Positions 32,555 through 43,129 of a stretch of 64,000 nt of DNA are shown here, in pieces. Every line of letters starts with the position of its first letter. Position 1 is the stretch's first letter. The position numbers and the translations under genes were made by a program. The notes beneath the pieces are model-generated. The model had not been told where the DNA came from and made no database searches. It saw only the letters and a program-made list of their open reading frames with translations. The DNA comes from Bombyx mori (lineage: Eukaryota > Arthropoda > Insecta > Lepidoptera > Bombycidae): positions 17,351,501-17,415,500 of the forward strand of contig NC_085129.1 of NCBI RefSeq assembly GCF_030269925.1. The letters run 5' to 3'.

Positions 32555-32649
32555 CTTTTTATCATAGATAATAAATTTAATAAATATATGGTTTATATCT
32601 CGTCATTGTTGGTCGCACGTCCTATCAGAGGTTACACGCCAAGACAGCT

Positions 32650-32930
32650 TGGTACGTCTAAGTTTGTGTATCCCTAACGAATTTTTTTAATGACATTCTC
32701 GCTGATTCCAACGACGTCCCATTAACTTGAAAATTTGTAGACGCGTCAAGGCCTGATGACGATACGTTATTTATGTGACTTCGCACCAATATGAAATGAG
32801 CGGAGATGAATGTGTGGACTGACAAGAATCGACAAGATAAGGAATGAGCATATTAGAGGAAGTGCGAAAGAAGCCCCGATATTAAAAAAAATTAGGAGCG
32901 GTTGATTAGCGTGGTATGGACATGTGATTT
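32650..32930 (+). mobile_element. RTE-clade polymerase fragment with degenerate upstream repeat
   Basis: Positions 32836-32925 read DKIRNEHIRGSAKEAPILKK then LAWYGHV. RNExIRGSAKxAPI...WYGHV is the C-terminal landmark of RTE-clade LINE polymerases. One stop is present. Upstream sequence is degenerate. Confidence 0.65.
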
Positions 32931-33576
32931 TTTTCCCTACCTATGCTGATAGCCTTGAAAGGTTATTTCAGCTTCTCCTTAACGTGTAGGTGAGCTCACG
33001 GGGCTCAAGCTGGAGTGTTGCTAACACTAGCCCTAGCGAGAGCAGTGCTTCGCAGAATATTGACGTCGTCGTGGCCTAAAGGATAAGACGTCCGGTGCAT
33101 TCGTGTTGAGCGATGCACCGATGTTCGAATCCTAAGCGGGTACATTTTTTTCTAATGAAATACGTACTCAACAAATGTTCACGATTTACTTCCACGTTGA
33201 AGGAATAAGATCGTTTAATAAAAATCAAACCGGCAAAAAATTATAATTTGCGTATTTACTGGTAGGAGGACAACTTGTGAGTCCGCGCGGGTAGGTACCA
33301 CCGCCCTGCCTATTTCTGCCGTAAAGCAGTAATGCATTTCGGTCTGAATGGTAGAGCAGCCATTGTAACTATACTGAGATCCTAGAACTTATATCTCAAG
33401 CTGGGTGGCGCATTTACGTTGTAGATGTCTATGGGCTCCAGTAACCATCTAACACCAGGTAGGCTGTGAGCTCGACCTAAGCAATAAAAAATAAAATAAA
33501 AAATCTACTACCGGATCGGTATCACGACCCACTGAGAAGATTGGGCAAGAAACTCAGTGGGCTGTTTCGGTCTGTG
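32931..33576 (-). mobile_element. LINE-A 3' end split by Bm1
   Basis: 32931-33062 (CTACCTATGCTGATAGCC to AGAGCAGTGCTTCGCAGAAT) and 33510-33576 (CTACCGGATCGGTATCACGA, hairpin) are one reversed LINE-A end. Confidence 0.72.
33064..33506 (+). repeat. Bm1 SINE, full length, inserted in LINE-A
   Basis: GTCGTCGTGGCCTAAAGGAT, B-box GATGTTCGAATCC, body and tail AAGCAATAAAAAATAAAATA. Interrupts the LINE-A hairpin region. Confidence 0.88.
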
Positions 33577-33597
33577 GGTTAATTATGGGACAATAGT

Positions 33598-33777
33598 CAC
33601 ATAATAGGATATACTCAGTGGGTCGCGTTTCCGATCCGTTGGTAGATTCTGCGAAGCACTGCTCTTGCTAGGTCCAGTGTTACTAACACTCCCGGTTTGA
33701 GCCCCGTGAGCTCACCTACACGTCAAGGAAAATCTGAAATAGCCTATTAAGGCATCAGCATAGGTAGGAAAAAAAAG
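33598..33777 (+). mobile_element. LINE-A 3' end
   Basis: CTCAGTGGGTCGCGTTTCCG to AGCATAGGTAGG with A run; opposite in orientation to the copy just upstream. Confidence 0.7.
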
Positions 33778-34497
33778 TGAAAACTGGGGGTAGTTTATTT
33801 ATGAATTCTCTTGAGTACCGTCTTAAGAATTTTTTTACATACTACTTTATAGCAATTAACCAAAAATTTCAAAATTAAGGAAACAGCTAACTTTAACTAA
33901 TTTTAGTTAAGTAAATACTTAATAATGTTGTGCCGATATATATGCCTATTAAAACGCTAGGAGGGTACTCGAATATAATTGTTTGTACTAATTTTTTTTA
34001 ACAGTAAATTTGTAAAATGCAAATCTAGATATTGTTAAATTGTACACCGCAACATACCTACCTGCTGTATCTTTTTCAGAATTTCTGTAGATAAACAGTT
34101 GTCTGGAAAAGATCGATTTTAGCGATAAAACCGCCCATTGTACAAATAAACCTATTGACTGTTTTTGAATTGTTCATTGTGTTTTAGTGTGCAACTGGCT
34201 CTTTCTCTCTTTGAATGTTTAATATTATATCTTATCCGGTGTTGATATACTTACAATGGATTAGATAATACAAACCGACTTACATTCTGATTTATCTCAT
34301 CTTTAACTTCTGTCTAGTACTAGAACATTTTTAAATCAAATTAATATCAAATGTTGCCTTTCATAAATTCGCTTTAAGAAACTTCAAGTTACGAGACAAT
34401 TCTAACATCAACGCGCATCATCACGTTTTGGTCAGATCTACTTGCTAATGAAACTCCCTTCCGAATCGATTTAGACGTTTTTGATATTAATCTAAAT
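33778..34497. other. AT-rich stretch, nothing recognised
   Basis: No gene or repeat supported in about 720 bp. Confidence 0.4.
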
Positions 34498-34822
34498 AAG
34501 CCTTTTAAAAAACGTTCAGCTCTAACACTAGGGGCAGGCTTAGGGACCCCGGTAACCGTACTCGTCGAACTCGGCAAAGAGTTCGACGTGCAACCTAACC
34601 TATGCATCAGCCCGCTGAGTTTCTCGCCGGATTTTCTCAGCGGGTCGCAATTCCGATCCGGTAGTAGATTCATTCGCGAAGCAGCTGTCTTGAGTTGTTA
34701 GGTCTCCCTTGGAGGCGCTCAGGTAGCTGTTAGCAAATCCCATCCGTCTTGACTAAGTCTCTGCTTGGCTATTGCTGCTTGTGAACCTGGAAAGACCTCA
34801 GGGTCACCAGTAATCCTTCAAT
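34498..34822 (+). mobile_element. LINE-A subfamily 2, 3' end
   Basis: AGCTCTAACACTAGGGGCAG, GTAACCGTACTCGTCGAACT, hairpin with CCCGCTGAG/CTCAGCGGG, GTCTCCCTTGGAGGCGCTCA, tip GGGTCACCAGTAAT. Confidence 0.65.
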
Positions 34823-35085
34823 CATAAAAATAAACCTATTTTCGAGCCTTCGATGCGATATAACAGATGATTGTATCAGACAATTCTTTAATAAGTCGAT
34901 AACTTTTCATTCGCTTTCAATAGGAAGACATCACAGGATATCCTGTAATGCTATGAACAACGCAAATGAGAGATGAGATCTTAACCTCAGTGATATTGTA
35001 TGAAAACGGTTGTTGTTGCTACAACGCGCATGACACCTTCCCGTCGCAAACAAGCAACAAGATCTCACGGCTGCCAAGAGAGAAG

Positions 35086-35365
35086 CGACTTTTTAGCGGG
35101 AGCGCAAGGACTGAAGTCGTGTGATTTGTTTTATTTTGTCTATTTAGTGTTTCTTTAGGTTTAAATGCGTAATAACGGTGGTTTATTTAACTGTTTGATA
35201 TCTGTGAAAGTTCACAAATGTGGGAAAATGAAACAAAGCCGCTGAACGTAGCTTCACGGGGTCCTCCAAAAAATCCACTGAAAAAGTCTCAGTAAATGAC
35301 CACCATTTTACTGAGATTATATTTCATCCCATATCATCTCATCTCATTTTATTTCATAATATCAT
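35086..35365 (-). mobile_element. MITE-G, degraded copy
   Basis: CGACTTTTTAGCGGGAGCGC at one end. The interior GGTTTATTTAACTGTTTGAT and GGTCCTCCAAAAAATCCACT match the reversed 32250-32554 element. The far end is lost. Confidence 0.65.
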
Positions 35366-35692
35366 TTTTCATATATATATATAAAAAAAAATATATAAAA
35401 AATTAGGCTGTATGGTATTGACACCTTTGCCTTTTCAGTTGGAAAAATAAGACTACTACTACTACCAAAAGAGAAGCAAATAATAATAATAATAATATAA
35501 TAGAAAAACCGAATTACGCATCACGAAATAATTTAATTTATACCTACGTTTGGTTTTATATGCAAATCACTCGTGGCAGGTTAACGATGTCATTGACAAA
35601 ACACATTTGAATATGGTAAATCAACGAACGACTTATACGTAAGAGAATGTTCCCGATGTTTAATCGGGAGCGTTTGCTTACTGGCCAGCAGT
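35366..35692. other. AT-rich stretch with simple repeats
   Basis: (AT)n/(A)n at 35371-35402 and (AAT)n at 35480-35500; nothing else. Confidence 0.5.
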
Positions 35693-35695
35693 GGA

Positions 35696-35932
35696 ATGAA
35701 CACCTTTTCCCTGCCTATTAGCTGTTAGCCTAAGGGGCTATTCCAGCTACGCCTGGACGAGGACGTCAGTTCACGGGCTTAGCAAGAGCTTCTTCGCTAA
35801 ATCGATTACCGGGTCGGAATCACGATCCACTAAGAAAGTCCGGCGAGAAACTCAGTCTGTTGTGTTTATGCGATAAGTTGCACGTCGAACCTTTCGACAC
35901 GTTATTTGACGAGAACGGTGACCGGTGCACGC
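35696..35932 (-). mobile_element. LINE-A subfamily 3, 3' end
   Basis: TTAGCCTAAGGGGCTATTCC, GGTCGGAATCACGATCCACT, AGTCCGGCGAGAAACTCAGT and GAGAACGGTGACCGGTGCA. Confidence 0.6.
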
Positions 35933-35935
35933 GAT

Positions 35936-36515
35936 CTGCACCCACATAGACACCCTCCAAATCCTCCAATCATGTTTTTCACGCACCGGAGCACCGTGGT
36001 TGGTGAGGAACGTCGACCTACAGAACGATCTGGACCTTGAATCGATCAGGAAACACCTAAAGTCAGCGTCGGAACGGTAATTCGGATTATGATAACCGCC
36101 TCATCCTTGCCGCCAAGTTGACTACTCCTCTACTCCGGCCCATGCAGCAGCCAGTCACGTTAACGCCCTAGACACGTTCTTACGGATCAATCAGATCCAA
36201 TAATCCATTCATTAGATGCCTTTAGCTCTAATACTAGGAGTAGGGACCCCGGTAACCGTAATCCAAAGAGTTCGATGTGCAACTTAACCCATGCATCGGC
36301 CCGCTGAGTTTCTCGCCGGATCTTTTCAGCGGGTCGCGATTCCGATCCGGTAGTAGATTCATTAACGAAACAGCTGCTCTTCAGTTGTTAGGTCTCCTTT
36401 GGAGGCGCTCGGGTAGCTGTTAGCAAATCCCACCCCTCCTGGCTGAGCTCGTGCTCGCCCACCTGTCCTGGTGAAACTGGAAAGGCTTGTGGGTCACGAG
36501 TAATACTATATCTTA
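35936..36515 (+). mobile_element. LINE-A subfamily 2 with ORF2 C-terminus
   Basis: Carries degraded coding sequence before the tail. Read across frames it gives LQILQSCFSRTGAPWLVRNV, DLQNDLDLESIRKHLKSASE and LCDNRLILAAK. APWxVRNxDLxxDLxLxxIR is the landmark C-terminus of Jockey-clade ORF2, so it assigns the LINE-A tails to that clade. The tail has CGCTGAGTTTCTCGCCGGAT, GTCTCCTTTGGAGGCGCTCG and GTGGGTCACGAGTAATA. Confidence 0.68.
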
Positions 36516-36822
36516 AAAAAAATAGATCATAACTGAAGATGATGCAATATTGAGTAGGGTTTTATGACAACTGGTCAATCAGGAAAACTGACTCATGGCA
36601 AAATCACTTATTTCTCCCTTGTACTATTCTAGACGTACCTATTATTGACGATTGACAAAATTTTACATTTGCATACATATAATATTATCTCAAATTTAAC
36701 ATATTCTGAGTTACAACGTAATTGTATTATCAGTGCGATATCTGTGCGACGGAATATTTCAAGGTAAATTTCATGAACTTAAAAAGGTCTGATTAACTTC
36801 AAATTTTCCTATTCCTAAGTTC
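36516..36822. other. AT-rich stretch, nothing recognised
   Basis: No gene or repeat supported. Confidence 0.4.
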
Positions 36823-36824
36823 AA

Positions 36825-37112
36825 AGTGTCGCTGAATCTACCACCGGAATCACGACCCACCGAGAAGATCCGGCGAGAAACTTAGTGGGTTTAGTTGATG
36901 TGATAAGTTGCGCGACGAATTCTTCGACACGTCATTCGATGAGAACGGCGACCGGTGCTCGAGAATGCCTAGAAGCATGGAGATTGTATAGAAAGAATCC
37001 GAAAGAACATGTTTAGGACGACGGTGGTTGTTTGCTGTCCCTTCGTCTAGATCTTGGATGTAGCTTACGACGGCTGCGATAAGACGGTGCGAATTACCAT
37101 CAAGGATCGACA
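36825..37112 (-). mobile_element. LINE-A fragment including last codons of ORF2
   Basis: The minus frame 37113-36850 reads MSILDGNSHRLIAAVVSYIQ, DLDEGTANNHRRPKHVLSDS: the ORF2 C-terminus. The hairpin region (ACCACCGGAATCACGACCCA) lies 3' of it. The 3' tip is missing. Confidence 0.6.
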
Positions 37113-37555
37113 CTTTTTTTTTTTTTTGTTGCTTAGATGGGTGGACGAGCTCACAGCCAACCTGGTGTTAGTGGTTAAGTGATTACTGGACCCCATAGGC
37201 ATCTACAACGTAAATGCCGCCACCCACCTTGAGGTATAAGTTCTAAGGTCTCAAGTATAGTTACAACGGCTGCCCCACCCTTCAAACCGAAACGCATTAC
37301 TGCTTCACGGCAGAAATAGGCAGGGCGGTGGTATCTAACCGTACGGACTCACCGCCAGTAATTACGCAGATTATAATTTTGCGTGTTTTGATTTTTATTA
37401 CACGGTGTTATTCCTTTACCGTGTAAGTTAATAGTGAACATTTGTTGAGTACGTATTTCATTACAAAAATTGGTACCCGCCTGAGATTCGAACACCGGTG
37501 CATCGCTCAACACGAATGCACCGGACGTCTTATCCTTTAGGCCACGACGACTTTG
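37113..37555 (-). repeat. Bm1 SINE, full length
   Basis: Poly(T) then TTGCTTAGATGGGTGGACG, B-box GATTCGAACACCGG, head GGCCACGACGACTTTG. Small duplication GGTTAAGTGATTACTGG. Confidence 0.9.
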
Positions 37556-38195
37556 ACCGAATACCCTAAGTCAATGGGATTGGTCAGAAACGGGCAGATT
37601 TTTGTGCATTTATTAAATGCCTTTTTAGGTAGCCGTGAATATGACCGACCTATTTGGTAGGCGGTCGGTAATGGACGCAGCGCCAAAGAAACAGGCAAGA
37701 CCTTGAGTACCTATTCATTTAACTCCCAATATACTTAGTGTTAGCACAGTTGCAGTGCAGCGAATGCCGTGTTTCTCTATATTTGACAAGACGCACGCTT
37801 AAAGCCATTTATTGATTGTTTAAGATCATTTGTAATGTACGTCCTTAGTTGGAAATACCAAAAATTTTAACAAAACCATACGAGTTTATATCCTCTCCCC
37901 AGTTTCATATCAAATGTCAATATATATATATATATATATCAATAACTGTGTTGTCCTCTGAACGGATTTTGCATTGACATGGTTTTTTATGGTATAGGTT
38001 TAGAAAAATGTGATTTACTTACTCTAAATCAAAACGGAATTATACAAAATACCAATTAGATTTATATTCCTATTAGATTTCGTTATGAAATTTCTAGCAC
38101 TAGGTACACTTGACTTTGAATTGCATTGCAACTGTTCTATGAGAGATAAAATGGGTTACCTACCTAAAACGTATATTTTATTTTCCATTTAATAA
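37556..38195. other. AT-rich stretch
   Basis: A (TA)n run at 37919-37939. 37570-37720 has GGTAGGCGGTCGG-like words but no recognised element. Confidence 0.4.
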
Positions 38196-38196
38196 A

Positions 38197-39090
38197 AATT
38201 AAATGACATTTAAGTCAGTAATTGTGTCTGAAGTGGAGAACTCTCTGGGGCGAGTCTCCAAATGGGGTGAATCGAACTTAGTTCAATTCAACCCGTTGAA
38301 GACACAGGTTTGCGCGTTCACTGCGAAGAAGGACCCCTTTGTCATGGCGCCGCAATTCCAAGGAGTATCCCTGCAACCTTCCGAGAGTATCGGGATACTT
38401 GGGGTCGACATTTCGAGCGATGTCCAGTTTCGGAGTCATTTGGAAGGCAAAGCCAAGTTGGCGTCCAAAATGCTGGGAGTCCTCAACAGAGCGAAGCGGT
38501 ACTTCACGCCTGGACAAAGACTTTTGCTTTATAAAGCACAAGTCCGGCCTCGCGTGGAGTACTGCTCCCATCTCTGGGCCGGGGCTCCCAAATACCAGCT
38601 TCTTCCATTTGACTCCATACAGAGGAGGGCCGTTCGGATTGTCGATAATCCCATTCTCTCGGATCGTTTGGAGCCTCTGGGTCTGCGGAGGGACTTCGGT
38701 TCCCTCTGTATTTTGTACCGTATGTTCCATGGGGAGTGCTCTGAGGAATTGTTCGAGATGATACCAGCATCTCGTTTTTACCATCGCACCGCCCGCCACC
38801 GGAGTAGAGTTCATCCATACTACCTGGAGCCACTGCGGTCATCCACAGTGCGTTTCCAGAGATCTTTTTTGCCACGTACCATCCGGCTATGGAATGAGCT
38901 CCCCTCCACGGTGTTTCCCGAGCGCTATGACATGTCCTTCTTCAAACGAGGCTTATGGAGAGTATTAAGCGGTAGGCAGCGGCTTGGCTCTGCCCCTGGC
39001 ATTGCTGAAGTCCATGGGCGACGGTAACCACTCACCATCAGGTGGGCCGCATGCCCGTCTGCCTACAAAGGCAATAAAAAAAAAAAAAAA
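38197..39090 (+). mobile_element. LINE-B, best-preserved 3' end
   Basis: 5'-truncated copy of about 890 bp: an open ORF2 C-terminus, then a short 3' UTR (GGTAACCACTCACCATCAGG, CTGCCTACAAAGGCAATAAA) and a poly(A) of about 20. Confidence 0.88.
38203..39027 (+). CDS. LINE-B reverse transcriptase C-terminus (274 codons, open)
   Basis: Encodes the end of a Jockey-type non-LTR ORF2: SLGRVSKWGESNLVQFNPLK (the connection after the catalytic palm), ESIGILGVDISSDVQFRSHL, KASKM-like MLGVLNRAKRYFTPGQRLLL, YKAQVRPRVEYCSHLWAGAP, and LWNELPSTVFPERYDMSFFK; the stop is at 39025-39027. The catalytic YADD box lies upstream of the truncation and is absent. No internal stop, so this insertion is fairly recent. 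Large minus-strand frames over the same bases are shadows. It lies in the 29.8 kb intron of the minus-strand gene, in the opposite orientation. Confidence 0.85.
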   Translation: MTFKSVIVSEVENSLGRVSKWGESNLVQFNPLKTQVCAFTAKKDPFVMAPQFQGVSLQPSESIGILGVDISSDVQFRSHLEGKAKLASKMLGVLNRAKRYFTPGQRLLLYKAQVRPRVEYCSHLWAGAPKYQLLPFDSIQRRAVRIVDNPILSDRLEPLGLRRDFGSLCILYRMFHGECSEELFEMIPASRFYHRTARHRSRVHPYYLEPLRSSTVRFQRSFLPRTIRLWNELPSTVFPERYDMSFFKRGLWRVLSGRQRLGSAPGIAEVHGRR

Positions 39091-39128
39091 AAAAATAATT
39101 AAAATAAAAAAAACAGTAAAAGGTAATA

Positions 39129-39290
39129 GACTGACTCGGTGACAGAGTAGTTAGCATCGCTGACTATTGCATCGAGGGTCGTGAATTCGATTCGCGCATC
39201 GGGAAAACGTTCGTGTGATGAACAGGTTTGCTTGCTCTTTCTCTGGGTGTTTATCATCGATATATATTATATTTAAGGGTATATAAGTAT
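39129..39290 (+). repeat. tRNA-derived SINE (not Bm1)
   Basis: GACTGACTCGGTGACAGAGT then TCGTGAATTCGATTCGCGCA resemble A and B boxes of a tRNA. The body CGTGTGATGAACAGG...CTTGCTCTTTCTCTGGGTG continues beyond. It cannot fold as a tRNA acceptor stem. Confidence 0.6.
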
Positions 39291-39650
39291 GTCAGGCTGG
39301 GACCGGATAACCGTAGGTGATTTGTTCCCTCTCCTCACTGAGCCGTGACCATCTCCTCCCATTATCCTGGATGACGTTTTGCCATTTTCCTCTATTCTCA
39401 GAGGTGTGTACGGCATCGTAGACTGTGGTATCCAGAGTGGTGCGGATTTGGTCGGAGCAGCGCATTGGATTGCGGCCACGAGATCTTTTTCCTGCAATCT
39501 TGCCAGTTACCATCGATTTTTGAAAATTTGTCACCGCTCTTTCGGGCTATGTAACCGAAGAACTCAAATATTCTCTTGAGACAGATAGTAGAGAGCCTGG
39601 TTTCGATATTAAGCTATATATGGATGCGTTAGTCCGATATGCTCTCCACG
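39290..39650 (-). mobile_element. LINE-C ORF fragment, frameshifted
   Basis: Minus-strand frames give FFGYIARKSGDKFSKI, MVTGKIAGKRSRGRNPMRCS, DQIRTTLDTTVYDAVHTSEN: the same order as LINE-C at 45733 (GHIARKEG..., GKVDGKRPRGRSPTRWSDQI). Frameshifts and substitutions show it is old. Confidence 0.65.
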
Positions 39651-39783
39651 GGATTCGTAGCATCTTCCTTGAGATTTATTTCCCAGTTATTATTAAATAG
39701 AAAACCGAACTAACAAATAATTTCATATTTCTTCATCTCATCAGAGTATATTAGAGAGGAGTCGTAAAACACTTCTGGTACGA

Positions 39784-40032
39784 TGGTGGTAGGACCTCTT
39801 GTGAGTCCGCGCGGGTAGGTATCACCACCCTGCCTATTTCTACCGTGAAGCAGTAATGCGTTTCGGTTTGAAAGGTGAGGCAGCCGTTGTAACTATACTG
39901 TGACCTTAGAACTTATATCTCAAGGTGGGTGGCGCAAGGTGGTGGTTGCTTTCTAGATGTCTATGGGCTCCAGTAACCACTTAACACCAGGTGGGCTATA
40001 AGCTCTTCTACCCATCTAAACAAACAAAAAAA
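39784..40032 (+). repeat. Bm1 SINE, 5'-truncated
   Basis: GGTGGTAGGACCTCTTGTGA to CACCCATCTAAACAAACAAAA, with a local insertion GGCGCAAGGTGGTGGTTGC. Confidence 0.8.
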
Positions 40033-40340
40033 TACATAAATATAATATATCGTCATCGGATCTTGAAGCTTGTGCAAACTTCCAAGTTAATCGGGCGTCT
40101 TCAAGACGATAATTACGTTCAAAGATCGGTACCTTTCCATACAAACAAACATACACATCAAGCTAATAAAAACGTACCAAAATAGAACACTATACATTAT
40201 AAACACGAATGTGGTTACGTATATGGTAAGTTTTTTTTTCTTAATTTTACAAAATTTGTTCAGGTGTTGAATTCCATTTGAGGTTGCGTGGTGCAAGTGG
40301 ATCGCGAGGATTTTCAACGTACACATCGGGTGCACTTAAA
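40033..40340 (-). repeat. Dispersed repeat, also at 53700-53790
   Basis: The reverse complement of 40170-40215 matches 53708-53760 (ACCACATTCG, TATAGTGTTCTATTTTGGTACG). Type unknown, non-coding. Confidence 0.4.
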
Positions 40341-40482
40341 AATGTGTACTCCAAACATCACACCGGCTTATGAAGGTCAATTATGGAAAATTTTATTTAA
40401 TTTCGACTTTATTAACGCAATATTCTGCTCCAAAATAGTTTGTATATGCCTGTAGAAACTAAACGATCAATCCGTTATTAAG

Positions 40483-40598
40483 GCAGCGGCTTGGCTCTGC
40501 CCTTGGCATTGCTGAAGTCCATGGGCGACGGTAACCACTCACCATCAGGTGGGCCGTATGCTCGTCTGCCTACAAAGGCAATAAAAAAAAAAAAAATA
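40483..40598 (+). repeat. LINE-B 3' tip
   Basis: GGCAGCGGCTTGGCTCTGCC, CATTGCTGAAGTCCATGGGC, CTGCCTACAAAGGCAATAAA and poly(A). Confidence 0.8.
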
Positions 40599-40638
40599 GT
40601 TCAAGAAATGAGGGCGAGCAAACATTTTGTTACGCGCT

Positions 40639-42555
40639 GTAGACCAGGGTAGAAGCTTTTAAAAATAATGAAAAGTGAAAGAAAATAATAGTAGGATGAA
40701 ACCCATTAGAAAAGGAGGACAATATTATAAAAATGGAAGGAAAAATAATTTATGGGCGATCTGAGGTCGGGAAGGGGATGGGGGGGGGTTAAGGGTAAAA
40801 AACGGTTTTTCTCGATTTCTGGCAAAACTAAAAGTCCTATGGAAAAAAGTCAAATGGCAAAGTTGTAGGTAATAAAAAGATCTAAAACTTTTGTATTTAC
40901 ACTTTTTTCACATAACCTCAAAATTTATGTAAAAAATTAAAAAAACCAAGTTTTTGGTTTTTTATTTTTATCTTTTAAAAAAAAAAAACTTTTTTCACGA
41001 AATTTGCTGGAAACTTACCTTTTTATGTCCCAAATACGCTGTAATTTATTTGATTACAAATATTTATTTTTTCACCTTATTTTGAATTAATATCGAAAAA
41101 GGACCCTAATTTTCAATCGAAAATTCACCCGTCAAAATATCAGCTTTTTTCAAAAAGTTGGTATTTTTTCTGCTCGTTGAAATCTCTACTTTCGGATGGT
41201 GAAAAAAAATATATATGTTACTATAGTAAATCTTCTCAGAAAATGCAAAAATCGAAAAAAAACTCGAATTCGAATATATTTTTTTATTTATTATGTACAA
41301 TTTTTTATTTTAATATTTACCATTTAATTACTCGATAAACATAAGATTACAAGTTACATTGATAAAAAAAAATTGCAAATCAAAATATACTACTATAATT
41401 AACAAACAAATAAGTTAATAAAATACATATTTAATAAGACATCTACAATATTTGGAGAAAGTTGTCGAATTTTCTTTAAATTATATGCGTAGATGCCTAT
41501 TTATAACTATTTTTAAATAACTTATATACCTGAGTGACCTACGAAAAATTTTAGCACATCAAAAGGTATTTGAAATATGTATATGAAATATACATGAAAA
41601 TCAGCCAAAAGTTAGTTATTAAAAATATATTTACGATATATATTTTATATATATTTATATATTTTTTATAGATTTTTAATATATTGTTTATGTATTTAGA
41701 AATATATATTTTTCCTGGGAGTAACTAAATTTGTTTGTGCAAAATTAAGAAGATTATTATTTTTTAATAACTAACTTTTATTAACTTATTTGTTTGTTAA
41801 TTATAGTAGTATATTTTGATTTGCAATTTTTTTTTATCAATGTAATTTGTAATCTTATGGTTATCGAGTAATGAAATGGTAAATTTTAAAATAAAAAATT
41901 GTATATAATAAATAAATAAATATATTCGAATTCGAGTTTTTTTTCGATTTTTTGCATTTTCTGAGAAGATTTACTATAGTAACATATATTTTTTTTTCAC
42001 CATCCGAAAGTAGAGATTTCAACGAGCAGAAAAAATACCAACTTTTTGAAAGAAGCTGATATTTTGACGGGTGAATTTTCGATTGAAAATTAGGGTCCTT
42101 TTTCGATATTAATTCAAAATAAGGTGAAAAAATTAATATTTCTAATCAAATAAATTACAGCGTATTTGGGACATAAAAAGGTAAGTTTTCAGCAAATTTC
42201 GTGAAAAAAGATTTTTTTTTGAAAAGGATAAAAATAAAAAACCAAAGACTTGGTTTTTTTAATTTTTTACATAAATTTTGAGGTTATGTGAAAAAAGTGT
42301 AAATACAAAAGTTTTAGATCTTTTTATTACCTACAACTTTGCCATTTGACTTTTTTCCATAGGACTTTTAGTTTTGCCGGAAATCGAGAAAAACCGTTTT
42401 TTACCCTAAACCTACCCCCCCCCCAACCCCTTCCCGACCTCAGATCGCCCGTAAATTATTTTTCCTTTCATTTTTATAATATTCCCCTCCTTTTGTAATG
42501 GGTTTCATCCTACTATAATTTTTTTTTGTTTTAAAAATTATCGACACTGGTCTAC
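40639..42555. repeat. Giant inverted repeat (two arms of about 780 bp, 352-bp spacer)
   Basis: Left arm 40639-41423 (starting GTAGACCAGGGT, containing GCGATCTGAGGTCGGGAAGG) is mirrored by right arm 41776-42555 (containing CCTTCCCGACCTCAGATCGC and ending CTGGTCTAC). Matching is nearly continuous with scattered mismatches and a few indels. The spacer itself contains a smaller stem (41607-41625 with 41761-41779, GTTAGTTATTAAAAA). There is no credible coding frame. It lies in the long intron of the minus-strand gene. It could be a very large foldback-type element or an inverted duplication. Confidence 0.85.
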
Positions 42556-42965
42556 TGGGGTTCGGGATGAATAAAAAATTCGACCGAAGTAAAAATTAAA
42601 ACTGTCTTAATACTTGGAACACTTAAAACATTTAATGAACACTTTAAAATTCTCAATTCACTTCTTCTACTCCGCTTCAGGTGATCCGTTCGTTCTTTCG
42701 CTTCGAGTAGTTCCGATTACTAACTGACTCATGCCATCTCTGCAATGCTTTTATAGTCGACACGACATCCCTAAAATTATCCAGAACATTCCTCACAAGT
42801 CGAGTATTTTCGATGTGTGTTTCCGCTATCTGACATTGGCGGTGTACTTCTCGAGCGTTCTAGATGTTACCAGATCCTTAGATATTTGTTTCGGCTATTC
42901 GGCGATAGATGGCGTTACTCTTACATCGTTCTGATTATCGCTGATTTTAAGTTCGTTCTCTTTAA
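42556..42965 (-). mobile_element. LTR (family L), reversed copy
   Basis: The minus strand carries AGTAACGCCATCTATCGCCG, the TATA box GACTATAAAAGC (about 42756-42767) and CAGTTAGTAATCGGAACTAC. Then come GGATCACCTGAAGCGGAGTA and ACTTCGGTCGAATTTTTTAT, matching 29390-30345. It directly abuts the giant inverted repeat. Confidence 0.62.
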
Positions 42966-43129
42966 TCACCTACCCTCTTTCTAAGTTTATTAAATTTCTT
43001 CAATGCACACATACATCGGATCTCGGTTTTATATTTTGTACGAGCTGGGGCTTAGGATAAATTACAAAATTATACCGAAATACCAATTAAAACCTAATAT
43101 AATTTTTACGACAATTATGTAAGGTAGAT

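Noticed and set aside
38278..38875. Large minus-strand proteins of 178 and 123 codons
   Set aside because: They lie opposite the LINE-B reverse transcriptase frame and are shadows of its codon bias.
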